Shown here: positions 1-11,400 of the stretch, piece after piece
Position numbering within the stretch: position 1 is the stretch's first letter
How the letters are laid out: each line of letters starts with the position of its first letter
Source of the DNA: Pelargonium cotyledonis
Lineage: Eukaryota; Streptophyta; Magnoliopsida; Geraniales; Geraniaceae
DNA: 21,252 nucleotides
Assembly (NCBI GenBank): GCA_036897625.1
Contig: JAYMTA010001195.1
Location: forward strand, 1-21,252
Direction of reading: 5' to 3'
Position numbers and translations under genes: made by a program
The notes under the pieces: generated by a model
The model's database searches: none
Seen by the model: the letters and a program-made list of their open reading frames with translations, nothing else
What the model was told of the DNA's origin: nothing

Positions 1-396
1 CCAACTCATCAATGAATTAAATGATATGTCATCTTTCATTGTTTAACACATCATTTTGTACAAGAATTTTTTTACTAAACTTGAGACATATAGCATTACT
101 CATAAAAAAAACCATGAAACTAGTAATAGAAAAATTGTTGAGAAATGAAATACTCCCCCGTGGTTCCTTAATAAAAAGAGAGAGTTAATTATGGTAGTAT
201 ATTGGCGTGTGAATATATGTTATACCAAATTTCTTATTGATACAAAAGTTCAAGAAAAATATGATACTTGTTTTGAGACGGAAATGGTAGTCAACAAAAG
301 AATGGTCATATGTCCACACATACATACATATCCTAATTGATTTTTCACCCAAGACAATTTGTTACACCAACTCCTAACTTCCGTCAGCTTATTATA
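1..396. other. Upstream intergenic DNA without a gene
   Basis: This is AT-rich sequence with no supported coding region. The short open frames here start at arbitrary codons and encode low-complexity peptides. A pyrimidine-rich stretch near 152-166 faintly resembles a Stowaway terminus, but I could not find a partner end, so I do not call an element. Confidence 0.6.
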
Positions 397-638
397 CTCT
401 CTCCGTCTCAAAATGAGTGTCTTGTTTGTTTTGCATTTTTGTCCCAAAATGAGTGTCTTGTTTTCTTTTCTAGTAAGTTAGTTATGCATGAATTGTCAAT
501 AATATCCATATAAAAAATTATTTAGGATCTTTCAACACATGATCATGAGGATACAATAGTAAACATATCACACTAACTAACTTCTCCTTAATTATTCTCA
601 AAATAGAAAGGATGACACTCATTTTAGAACAGAGGGAG
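397..638. mobile_element. Stowaway-like MITE (Tc1/mariner type)
   Basis: The element is 242 bp and is flanked on both sides by the dinucleotide TA (395-396 and 639-640), the usual mariner/Stowaway target duplication. Its 25-bp terminal inverted repeats (397-421 and the complement of 614-638) match at 20 of 25 positions. They begin CTCYCTCYGT, the hallmark Stowaway terminus, and end in AAAATGAGTGTC. A subterminal motif (CAAAATGAGTGTCTTGTTT-like) is repeated at about 408-427 and 444-463. There is no coding capacity, as expected for a non-autonomous element that would need a mariner-like transposase in trans. It lies about 470 bp upstream of the gatC start codon. Confidence 0.88.
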
Positions 639-734
639 TATGAAACAAATGTTTCCCTTAACATTTAAGAAAATGTTTGTTTCATGTGTCATTAATGCAT
701 GCGTGGTCCATGTACAACGCCAACGCACGCTAAT

Positions 735-955
735 GATAACTTGTAATCAGACAAATTAAAACTTGTATATGACATATATTAAATGTAAAAACGTGCACCA
801 ATATAATATTTGTAATCACACCGATACAACTTATAAGTAGTTTATTAGAAAAATGCGCGTCGATAAAGTTTTGTAATGACACCAATAGTGTCTCTAAGTA
901 ATATATTTTCATATTAAAACACCGATTAATAAAATTTTGTAATTGATATCAATTG
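735..955. repeat. Degenerate ~65-bp tandem repeat
   Basis: The core TTGTAAT recurs at 741, about 810, 871 and 937, giving spacings of 61-69 bp. It is usually followed by a CACACC/GACACC-like block and preceded by a second shared block (gtgcaccaa, gcgtcgat, acaccgatt). The units are diverged and AT-rich, so this looks like an old minisatellite between the MITE and the gatC promoter. The boundaries are approximate. Confidence 0.5.
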
Positions 956-971
956 AAGTTTGTAGCTATAT

Positions 972-977
972 CACGTG
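972..977. promoter_or_regulatory. G-box (CACGTG) upstream of gatC
   Basis: A CACGTG core inside the palindrome TCACGTGA (971-978) lies about 135 bp before the gatC ATG. G-boxes bind bZIP and bHLH factors in plant promoters. Position and motif fit a regulatory site, but a hexamer can occur by chance. Confidence 0.35.
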
Positions 978-1111
978 AAATAAAGACACATGCCCCACGA
1001 AACAAAGAGCAGCTACCATTTTGAAACAATCATTTTGAGTACAAACAAGAGGTGGGAGAGAGAAAAACAACCCAAGTCGCAAACCATATCGGCCACGAAA
1101 AGAAAGAGAGA

Positions 1112-3003
1112 ATGGGAAGCAGAGCGGTGGGTGTGAGAGCAATGCCACTGATGAATCCTCCAAAGGTTGTTCGTCTTCTTCAAAGCTTCAGCAACCGCAG
1201 CACCTTCCTCAAGAGGACCCACAGCCATATCTACTCAACTACAGACAACACTCTTCAACCTCCTGACCTCCCTCGCTTGGCCCAAACTGCTCGAATCTCT
1301 CTTACCCCACTCGAGGTACGTCTCTTTCCTTTCTGGGTTTTCCATTTTACCTCATTTTATGCTTACCCTTGTCTTCTTCTCTAGGTTGAGGAATTTGCTC
1401 CAAAGATTAATCAAGTCATAGATTGGTATGATTGGCCTTCTCTTTCTCTCCCTCCACACCCTGTGCTATAATTTGATCCTTGGCTTTCTCAATTTTACTC
1501 CTATCATTATTGTTAATGCAATAATGGGTTTTCATTATTAAGTCTTGTTAGTTTTCTGAATTGCTGGAATGTTAATGTTTCTTAGAGGCTAGACTTTGAT
1601 TCTTGCAAGTGTTTAAGCTGTCTGGTGCTTTTTAGAGAAGATAATGTTCACCTTTCATGATAGTCACTCTTTTGATAACTAACTTTGAATTTCATGATGT
1701 AATTGGGTAGTGGCTCAGTAATTTTTTATTTATTTTTAGTGTGCTAGCTGTTAAAAGATTGAGTCTTAACCAAGTCTAAAAGTTCTTGGATCCCCACAAA
1801 CTTGTCGAGACGGGAATGAGTGATAATTAATGGAGGTTTTATATACTGTCCCAGTGTCTCTGGCTTAGACGAGTCTCAACCATAAATAATTTGGTTTATA
1901 TTCTTTCTTCTCAACTGTTAATACCCTACTTGAACATTGAGTTATAATTGTAGGCTGTTAGCGCTTAGGTATCCGAAAGTGTATCCTATACACACACTTT
2001 AGTTGGTGATGAATGATGAGTGGTGACTGAGGATTTTCAAGTTTGTTGGGATGTCTCTATTTGTTTCTGCTTGATTCGAAGTTATCTAATAAAGCTGTAT
2101 TATGCTGATATGTCAATTCTTAGGTGTATTGAATTCAAGTTACAAGTAATACTTATATCATTATGTCATGTAGGTCTTGAATTTCAGTATCGCTATATTA
2201 ACTAAATAAAGTAGTGAAAATCTTGAATTTTCCCCAATCATATGGTGACTTATTCTAACTTCTCCAGGCCCCTAGATTAATCTCATGACTATGTTGACAG
2301 CAATTTTGATAATTGAATACCAGTTTTGGATCTTCATGACAGGTTTGGGCAACTTCAAGCTGTTGATCTTGAAAGCATTGACCCAGCCATTAGAGCAGGT
2401 GCTTGGAACTCTTTTTAAGAACTCTGTTGTTTTGTTATTAAACGATCATGTGAAAAATATTTTCTTGTGGTAAATTAAGACTGCTTCAAGGATATAAGAC
2501 AACTGAATCGATCCATTACATAGTTATTGATATCACACTCCGATTTACAGAAACTGAAGGTGACAATTTCCGTGAAGATATTCCAAAAACATTTGCGAAT
2601 AGGTGAGTGTTTTACCTAACCGGCGCATTCCCTAACTATAACTACTTACACATTCTCAGAGTAGACTAATTATGCTACTATGGAGAATCGTACTACTATC
2701 CGTCCTATACCTTACCCGGGAATACTAGTAATTACCTCATCATAACTTGGGTGGGGATGAAAGTCTTCTTTCGAGTCTCAACAGTAAAGTAAGACCAAGC
2801 CCTTGAGCATATTATCCTAGGTCTAAACAAGTTGATAGGATCCCTTATTTTTTTTCTCAAACTTCAATTATGATAAGAATTGATATGATTTTGTTATCAT
2901 TCTAAGATCAATTTTATATCTTAATAGGGAGGCTATGATAGCTGCTGTTCCAAGTTATACGGAGCCATATATCAAAGTTCCGAAAATCTTGAACAAGGAA
3001 TAG
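1112..3003 (+). CDS. GATC: GatC, organellar glutamyl-tRNA(Gln) amidotransferase subunit C
   Basis: Five exons: 1112-1315, 1385-1425, 2343-2398, 2551-2602 and 2928-3003, total 429 nt, 142 aa plus TAG. All introns are GT-AG and phases agree throughout. Residues 1-45 or so are Arg/Ser/His-rich with few acidic residues, like a chloroplast/mitochondrial transit peptide. The mature part carries the GatC signature: [19 protein letters not shown], then the [18 protein letters not shown] helix, the [12 protein letters not shown] segment, [13 protein letters not shown], and the C-terminal [13 protein letters not shown]. In the family, GatC joins GatA (amidase) and GatB to convert Glu-tRNA(Gln) into Gln-tRNA(Gln) in chloroplasts and mitochondria. 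The ATG at 1112 fits the usual length. The frame is open upstream to about 1052 but has no ATG there. An internal ATG at 1142 would shorten the transit peptide. The gene converges on the large minus-strand gene. Confidence 0.95.
1426..2342 (+). other. gatC intron 2
   Basis: This 917-nt intron is by far the largest of the gene. It runs from GTATGATTGG to an ACAG acceptor and splits the conserved Trp codon (TG/G) of the DWFGQ motif. It is T-rich, as plant introns usually are. I see no repeat, RNA gene or hidden exon in it. Confidence 0.85.
2603..2927 (+). other. gatC intron 4
   Basis: This 325-nt intron has a strong GTGAGT donor and a TTAATAG acceptor, and it splits the Arg codon (AG/G) of the FANRE motif. 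I see nothing else recognisable in it. Confidence 0.85.
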
Positions 3004-4794
3004 AGCTATGTAGGTAACTTGATTTTGTCTCCTGAATTGATTATTGGACAAGTTGATTTCCTCAGTGTTCATGTTGTGTAATAGATGTTTAAAATGTTAG
3101 CATTTTGGTGATGTCACACCTTCATGTGCAATTTTGCTTTCAAATGCTACTGCAAGAAATTTGTTCTCTTCTGAATTTATAGTGGTTATTGGAAATAATT
3201 TATGAAACTAGAAGTTACATTCCATTTCATGCATATTGATGCGAGCTGCTGAATTAACTATATTTAGCCTTCTCTTAAATCATGAAGATATGTGGTCAAC
3301 AAATCTTTGTTAATGTCCCGCTTTTAGGAAAATATTTGACCTTTCCCAAGCTAATGACAATTCTTCACCAAGGGCGGCAAACAATTCAAAACACAAAATT
3401 TAGTTTTCCTCTATTTAGGCGGAATATTTTGTATGAGTTTACTTTTCTTTGAATGTGAAGAGGTCTGTTTTTTTTTTTTCAACAAATGTAACAACCGAGT
3501 TGTAAATGCTAATCTGTTGAACACTGCAGAGCAGAGCATTGGATTTCAACTGGGAAAGAAAATTCTCAATTCCAAGCATCAACAAGATATAATGAATTTT
3601 TCCTTTCGAGTATTTTTTTTTTATTTTTTCAAAATGAACATGCAATCTATCTACATTGGGGTTTTGAAGCAAAATTGTGTTTTAGGCAATGTGGAAATGA
3701 GCCTCTGTACTTTAATAATACCCCAAGTAGTTTGGTTGAATTACCGTTACATGTTCTACTTTTTGTGCAGCTCAGAGTCGGTCAGACAGACAAACATGTT
3801 CAAAAAAAATTATTTATTATGTTGTTGAGTAGTACGTCTTTTCAACCTAGGTATACTGGATTTGGAATCGAATTTGAATAAGGATATTGTGCATGCATAC
3901 TGTTAGGACAATACTAGAAGATAAATTTATTTTTCTTTTGAATGTTGGCATATAATGCTTTGCCAATTTGTTGTGATCTACCTATGCGTCAGGAAAATGG
4001 TTCCAAGCTCATTGTATTATGCCCTCGCTCACTGTTAAATCATTTACTACTATTTGCATGTGAAGGTAGTTGTCAAGTTTGGTTTATTAAGTTGTATGCG
4101 TAGTATCTTAGCTAGAACAGGAGTTCCGAGTGAAGGACATTCTTGGTTGGAAAGTTATTGACACTGCTTTGCTCTCTGATCAGGTCAAGTGGCTTAAGGA
4201 TGGATGGGTTCTCATTCAACATTTCAAAGTTATTTTTTGTGAGAAAGCAATGTATGAATATTCGCTCCCTCAGCTTCTTATTTTCTGTCTAAATAGGTAC
4301 ATCCTCCTATGTATGTGTAATGTTTTGATGTTTCAATAATACAAAAGCTTCTTAATCTAATTTTATGTTTTGATAATAGCAACTCGGAACCCATATTATA
4401 TTGCAGAGGTACTTTTACTTTAGCAGCAAAATTAAAAGAAATCTTTTTAGAGCAATTTGTGCAGAAGCAAACACTGAAAACCAACCAACCCTCCCTCTAC
4501 TTCTCATAATATAGGAAGAATAATAATTATAATTATAAACAAAATAGAAATAAAATAAAAGGGAAAGAAGAACAAAGTTGTTGTGTGTATCTCAATATTT
4601 ACATTACAGAAAAAGTTTCAACATCAATTAATTGTAAATTCATTCATGTTTGTTTCTTCTCTCTATATATCTTTTTCTATCTCTTTCTCTTTCTTTTTCT
4701 TTTTTCCCTACTACTTTTCTGTTAATCTTCATCAGCAGCTAAACAAAAGAAAAGAAGAAACATGTTAATGTGGAAAATATAGGTAGACGTAGGA
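3004..4794. other. Convergent intergenic region and the two 3' UTRs
   Basis: The left part should hold the gatC 3' UTR and the right part the 3' UTR of the minus-strand gene. The AATAAT at 3196 is a possible near-upstream poly(A) element for gatC. Pyrimidine runs at 4670-4710 would be a purine-rich tract in the other transcript. Several T tracts occur (about 3470 and 3610). A block at 4118-4240 reads in one frame without stops but matches nothing I know. I see no gene, tRNA or intact transposon. Confidence 0.65.
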
Positions 4795-5458
4795 TCAGGA
4801 CTGCCAGAACTGCTCGAAATCACTGCTATACAATGAGCGATCTTGGATCTCCAGATTTGCCACGTGCCAATTGATGAGTTGGGATTGAAACAATTTACAC
4901 ACAACCAAACCCGCTGGAAAAATCCACCACTCACTCTCATCCCTGCACCACCACCACCACCACCCACATATATATATTAGTTGTACACTAACCAATTTCA
5001 CTTTGTTACTAAAACAACCTCAATCACTCACATGTTAATATTCCATGGCTGCCAGTTTGAAAATTTTCTACTTGACAATTGAGAGTTGTAGTGAATATAT
5101 CCACACAGAAATGCAACCACCTGGGGGTATTATAACAATAGAATCATCACATTACTCACACAAGTATATTATTATTATTTAAAACATGACAAAAAGGCAA
5201 GAAGTCACAACTTACAACGTTAACCATGGACATGATATTCCACAAAGCATACACCCGTGCCAGTCCAGCAGACCGCCTGGATCCATGGCTGAATAACGCA
5301 TTGATCCCAGCAGGAAATGGAAGAAGAATACCAAGAGGCAAAATCAGCAATACCAGAAACACATCCACCAAGGAAATTGAATACACCTGGAGTAAAGTGA
5401 GTAATACTAAGCTAAAATCTCCTAGAAGAACCATAGAGATGACCAAACCCACAAGATC
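4795..5458 (-). CDS. Exons 20-22: C-terminal hydrophobic domain and stop
   Basis: Exons 5216-5458, 5032-5120 and 4795-4942 encode about residues 1297-1455. Exon 20 is almost entirely hydrophobic (GLVISMVLLGDFSLVLLTLL, then FLVLLILPLGILLPFPAGIN), enough for two membrane spans. Exon 21 adds VVAFLCGYIHY. Exon 22 encodes ESEWWIFPAGLVVCKLFQSQ, LINWHVANLEIQD and the end DFEQFWQS, followed by TGA at 4795-4797. This C-terminus matches relatives to the last residues, so the gene is complete at its 3' end. Confidence 0.93.
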
Positions 5459-8400
5459 CTGTAGTTAAACAAAGAAAGAAAGCCAGATGAGATAAAGAGA
5501 CATAAATTTGCAGTCAGAGTCGGACCCACATATTTTAACCAAGAAAGACCTACCTGGTGACCAACAGGTTTGGTATTGTGAACCAGAAAAGAGAGAAGAT
5601 AAAATATATTTTTCTTCTCTTGAAGCATTTGTAAATTGTTCATATCTATGATTCCTCCACCTGCCCTTTTCTGCCTTGTAAAAGTTGCCCTGCTTCTGTT
5701 TGATTGAATTAGGAGTGTATCTTCCAAACAATGATCCGATCCTCCCTTTGTGCTGAAGCAAATGTGAAATAAAATCATGTCAAACTACATTGAATTGATA
5801 TTTCAAAACATTTGCACTTAAATCTGTAGAGGAATCAAAAGGAAGGTCTTTTGACTCTTCCACTCAATGTCTAGTGTACATCTGTGTACGGGTGAGGTGT
5901 ACATGACAAAATGGTAAAACAAACATTTAATTCCACATCCCAGCAAAAGAACAGAAGGCGCATTTCAACAATTATCATGGGTTACAATTGCCTGTAAAAA
6001 AATATACCGTGGGTCTTCAATCTGAGCTGCTCCATCAATACTGTCATTAGAAGTATGCTCATTTTCTTCGATAGCATACACCATAATTCCATACTGGCAG
6101 AAACCAGAAGGTGTTGCCGGAAACCATGCGAGATCAACACGTACCCCATGGATCCTTAATGCAGGATTGGCATGAGTTTCAAGCCATCTAAGCACAGGTC
6201 GAAATGTCACTCTCAGCCGCCCTATGCAGACTAGGCGTAATTGTGCATTCAGACCAGCCACCAACCGGTACCAAGTTGTTGGAGGGACTGCCTGCAAGTT
6301 AAACATAGAAATCAGCAGAATCCAAGATAAGGTCCGGCTTAAAATTGGTTTTATTTTAATCAAAGTTCTCCCTTTTACTGATGAGAAAGTTTCTTGATTT
6401 CACAAAACATACCTGGCTCATGAGACTAGTTAGAATATTATCACATTGAAGCGAGAAAGGTGCCATGTAACTTCCATCACCTCCAAAAATTAAAGACATA
6501 GGAAATCTCTGAGAGAGGTGAGGAGGAAGATCAGATCTCTTTTCATCTCCACCAAGAAAGAAGTCAACATATGCTAGCATCAAATCAGAAGTTGCTGCCA
6601 CCTAAAGTAATATAGGAAAATTACCAAGTTGCTGTCAAATAACATGAAAATGGTTTGTAGGAAGGCCACATTATGTGAGATAATGAGTGAAATAAATAAT
6701 GGAACTCTTAGGAATATCTCAAAAACAAAAAATTCAATGTACACGTTTAAAATTAGAACCTAAAATAGGGCTCATATACTTAAATTTCCAAGCAAAATAC
6801 AACACTTCATTACTTCCCATAATGATTCTTCTGCCAATTTCAAACATGAAAATGCCAGAATATACAGCTATACTACTGTAAATGATTACGAAACATTTAA
6901 TATTTCACATTAACAAGTGTGAAAAAAAACTAACCTCCTAGCTCCTACACTGGCTACACATACCAGTACACCTACGTGTGTGTGTGTGTGTGTGTGTGCA
7001 CCCTCACTTGTACACCATACATTTATTGAAGTCATATATCAAAATTTATATCCCATTGTATTCATGCTGAATATGTATAGACCTAGCAGCAAAAGCAACA
7101 AACTAAGAGCAAAGACTGAACAGCTTGTATATTCAAAAAGAACAAGAGGATAACAAAAAAATAATGATGTGAAAAATAAAAGTATCCATGAGAAAGATGA
7201 CCATAATATATAATATTGGCGATGAGAATGGAGGGAGGTAGATAAAAGCAAACTTCAGAATACGATTCGAGACTTATGATTCAGATCTGATGGGAGCGAT
7301 CAAACCTTTCATGGTATTGTTTGAATCATAATTTTCATCTATTTATGTTATTAGGCAGCTAGTTACATGTTTTTTTTCTTTTAAGCTTACAAAAACCTTG
7401 TACAGTCCCAATGTATTTAACTTTTCCAGATTCTGGTATACATGCAGAAATGAGTAAGTTTAGATGTGATACCAAAGAAGCACCAACCTCTGATATGATG
7501 CCTCAAAATAATGTAAGATCTAGACTTTTCTTCTTCTGAGCATGTACTATCCTAAACTCCGATAAACAAACAAAAATAATGAAGCCATTTTGCAAACAAT
7601 TTTGGAATCACTATACGAATCCTTTAGCAAGAGTTCAAAACTATTTGGGATTCGCTGCTCATATTCTCCTCCACTCTATTTTGTCTAATGATATCTCATC
7701 TGTTAATCCAGGTGCTATCATATTCTCCTCACTGCGTTCTTCCTTCTAAACACATGTCTACCTCCAACCTTTTTGGTTTGTTCTAATTGAATTCACTAAC
7801 CGTCTTCACAATGTCACTAATCTTTAATTGATGCAAAACCAACTTTTCCTAGAATAGTCCCATTCTTAATCTTATCTTTCTAAGTAGTTCCACACTCCAT
7901 GCATCTATCTAAGCATTTCTGCTATCCCCAGTCTCAGTTAATAATGTAACAAACATCTCCACAAACTGTGTCCTTTGACTTTTTAAAGCTCTAAACTACC
8001 ATTCTTAAATCTCTTCAAAATTAACCCTAATTTCACAGCCTATGCAATTTTCCCCACCCGCAGTAGCTATATATCATTTTTGTCAGCTCTAACGAAAGTG
8101 GTGATATTTCTCATTTTGTATATATGGTAAAGAAGCGAGAAAACACTGTCACAAGCATATGACACTCATGTGCAAGGAAAACACAATACATTAACCAAAG
8201 ATTAAATAAAAACAAACCTTAATGCCTTCATACAGAGCCCGAGAACGACAAGACCTCAAGCAAGAATGGTCATATTCTGACCTAACAAACTCACGCATAC
8301 GTTGCAATTTCATTCTCCGTCGCCATTGCTGCCATGACCAAGCAAGTGGATACACAAGAACAGATAGAATGATGTGCATTGCTCCTTCCCACCATTGATA

Positions 8401-11400
8401 AGTAGCTATGGCATTAATCTCATCCACAAATGCATTGAAAGCACTCTCATATCTGCCCAATCAAATAAATTTGTTAAGGACAAACATTTATTTTAAACTA
8501 TAGAATTTAACCCAAGATACTAACAGATATCCACCTAAACTCTTTTTAAAATAGCCTTCATACCAAAAAACCAGGGAAAGTAGAGATAAAAACACTAAGC
8601 ATTAATGCCATCAAGCAACACTGATGGAATGTGCCACAGTTACTTAACAGAGAGTCCACCGGTTACTTACACAATCTCTTTGACTTGTTCTGGAGGAATG
8701 TGTGGAAGATGCCAAGGGTCACTGAAAGTATTAGGACCCATGAAATACATCCTGTGCACGTGACTTTGGGACTCCTCAGCTCTGTTTGTTTCCATAACCT
8801 AACAAATGAAAGGCATTTTATCAAAGCCTCCAATAAAATAGAAAGAAGAAAAATACAACACATAAGGAGAAGGATTCTTTGGCAAAGGGGGTGCGGAAAA
8901 ACCTCATTCAACGACTCCAAGAAAGGAAAAGAGTGGTCTATTTGAGAACCATGTTGAGTGGGACCAGGTCCAGGTAACTCATCAACCCCAACAAATTTCA
9001 TTCTAGCAACACTGAGCACCAGAGCCAAGAGAATGAGGAGACCCACAAGAAGAAGACCAAATAACCAAGGGCCGCCAAATGTGTAAATCAACTCTTCAAG
9101 AGCTGTGTAACATTGTGGCATGTGATATCTGTCTGAAAGGCATCTATATGGACAAGGAGTTTCGGCAATACCACCTGTTAGAAAAGACAGAATTTGATGT
9201 TTTTAAGCATAACTTCGATTGTTTTTCAGAAGCACTTGAATCAGGAAAGAAATATAGCACATGGAAGTGTATAAAGAATACACCTTGATGAAAGAGCATG
9301 TGACACATATATAATTCTTTTTAACATACAGTAAAAAGTAGCAATCAATGGTTATAATGCACCTCGTACTGCAATATAAAAGGCACGGCGGGGAAGCTCG
9401 TCAGCAGGACATTGATGACATAGGGATTTATCAGAACCAGTGACATTCTTATAAGTGCCAGCTGGACATTCCTGAAAAAAATACATCCACTAAAACTTTA
9501 ATAAAAAAATTCAGTTAAGAATGTATGTGTGTGTATGGGAAGAGAGAGAGAGAGAGAGAGAGATCTGAAAAGGTTTACAAACAAAACAATGGAGGATATT
9601 GAGGAGCCAAAATAACAGACCTGCCTATAATATTCCATATAATTCATTCAAAAAATTTAAGGGTTTTAGTTACAGAAGAAAGAAAGATATCAAACTGTAC
9701 CCAAAAATAGTAGAGCTACCTGACAAAATATCCCATATAGCCCTTTCGGGCAAGCCTTCCCAGTCACTGTCCCGTTTCCACCAGCTCCACCCTGATCTGT
9801 ACCTGATCCACCCCTACAATAACAACAAACACTATAAGTACAACAGTTCCATCACCACAAATATGAGCAACAATGAGAAATACTTGGATCACAAACTAGA
9901 AATCAATGATGATATAAGAAGAATAGGCATGATCCCTCTTTAAAAGAAACGATGTGATTTTCATTGTGCAAATGCACCTGTAATATTTAGTAGACGTAAT
10001 AAAGCTTAAAACCAACCACTTCAGTCAGCCAAAACTAATCCTCTCAGACCAGCAGTATCTTCGGAGTCAGGATTATTAACTATTCTTATGACTATTAATA
10101 TATAGAGTTACAAAAATTATCAATTGTACATTCACCAGTCTCAATTGCTGTTCTAGCACAAACTGGAAATCCACAAGCACCACCAAAGATTGTTTGGTCC
10201 GATCTAAACTTTTGGAGTTTTGTTTGGTCCAATGATTTTACAATGGATTTTGAACATCACAGCTAGAAGTTTTTTAGTAGTTTTTTTCTTTTTTCATTTT
10301 TCTCTCTAACGGGCTCGTTGAACAAAACATGGGAAAGCAAATAAAAAGATCGAAATGACTATGTTATAGGACAAAGTAATTTAAACTGATTTTTTGTAGA
10401 CTATAACTCATGTGCAGAACACTAAAACATACCCCTGACCTACTTCAGAGAAGATATAAAAGAGTCCACAAATAAAGAGTGGATCATCTGCGATGAAACT
10501 TTCATCTTGACAAATATATATGCCTTCTCAGGTAATGAAGATAAAACAGTATAAATTAGGATGAACCATCGGAACCAAATAATTTTTTAACATTATTATT
10601 TGAATTAGTAAATTAAGAAACCAACCCAGTATAAATGCTTCCTCTGACATCAGCTATGGGCTGATAAACATCTCCAGTGGGAATGTCGGACCAATGAAAA
10701 TGAATCCTTCCACCACCTCCTCCACCAGCCCCCTTGGGGCCACCATATCCCCCAACACTTGAAAGAACAGCAAACTCACTAAGAGCAAGCATACGTGAAA
10801 ACGTAAGTATAGTTCCACCAGAACCACCCCCAGGGCCTCTGCTAGAACCATTCATGACAGCCTGTATTACACTTAAAGTATTTTCTTCAAAACTTCCTCC
10901 ATCAGCTTTGACTGAACCATCAATATACAGATTCGACAAGGGGCGCTCTGATGAACCCATCACTGCACATACGATAAGAGTAAGGTTATGTATTACTGTA
11001 CAAAGACATTTAGCTTTTAGTACAGTAGAAACTGTAAATGATAAGCACAGCCATCTTCTGTCACATATATGTAGACTATCTACTAGGAATTATTAGCATA
11101 TTAACCAACATATTATTTAATTTCAGAATCAGGAGAAGAAGAAAAAAACAAGAAAAGGGTACAGAGGAACATAAATTATGGTAAAATGTAGACCATATAA
11201 AATAATATGATAAAACACCAAGAAGAGTTGTATGGAGCAAAAAAGGTGGATGATGTATCTGAAATAAGACTTGAATGTGCGAGAATTTCATAAGCATGTG
11301 CTTATTACAAAACAGAATAGGTATTATATTTTTACTATCTCTAATATTAAAAGTGTTTTTTATAATTTAAATAAAGTGGATATTTCTTCTTTCTTATTAG

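Larger units (their letters stand above)
6602..8217 (-). other. Intron 16 (1616 nt)
   Basis: This intron lies between the exons encoding RALYEGIK and VAATSDLM. It holds a (GT) microsatellite (6976-6998) and a decayed retrotransposon end (about 7625-7990), both listed separately. The rest is AT-rich and without recognisable structure. Confidence 0.85.

Noticed and set aside
4118-4339. Open block reading EFRVKDILGWKVIDTALL and on, possibly a gene fragment
   Set aside because: It has no ATG at its start, no recognised domain and no clear splice partners. It may be a relic but cannot be supported.
9599-9943. 114-codon plus-strand open frame
   Set aside because: It overlaps exon 12 and introns of the minus-strand gene, and its composition (Asn/Tyr/Lys-rich) reflects AT-rich intron DNA.
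10180-10330. Possible hAT-like MITE in intron 11
   Set aside because: The TTTGGTCC direct repeat and a GGGCTCGTT stretch are suggestive, but no matching inverted termini or target duplication could be found.
10734-11096. 120-codon plus-strand open frame
   Set aside because: Antisense of Gly-rich exon 11 running into intron sequence.
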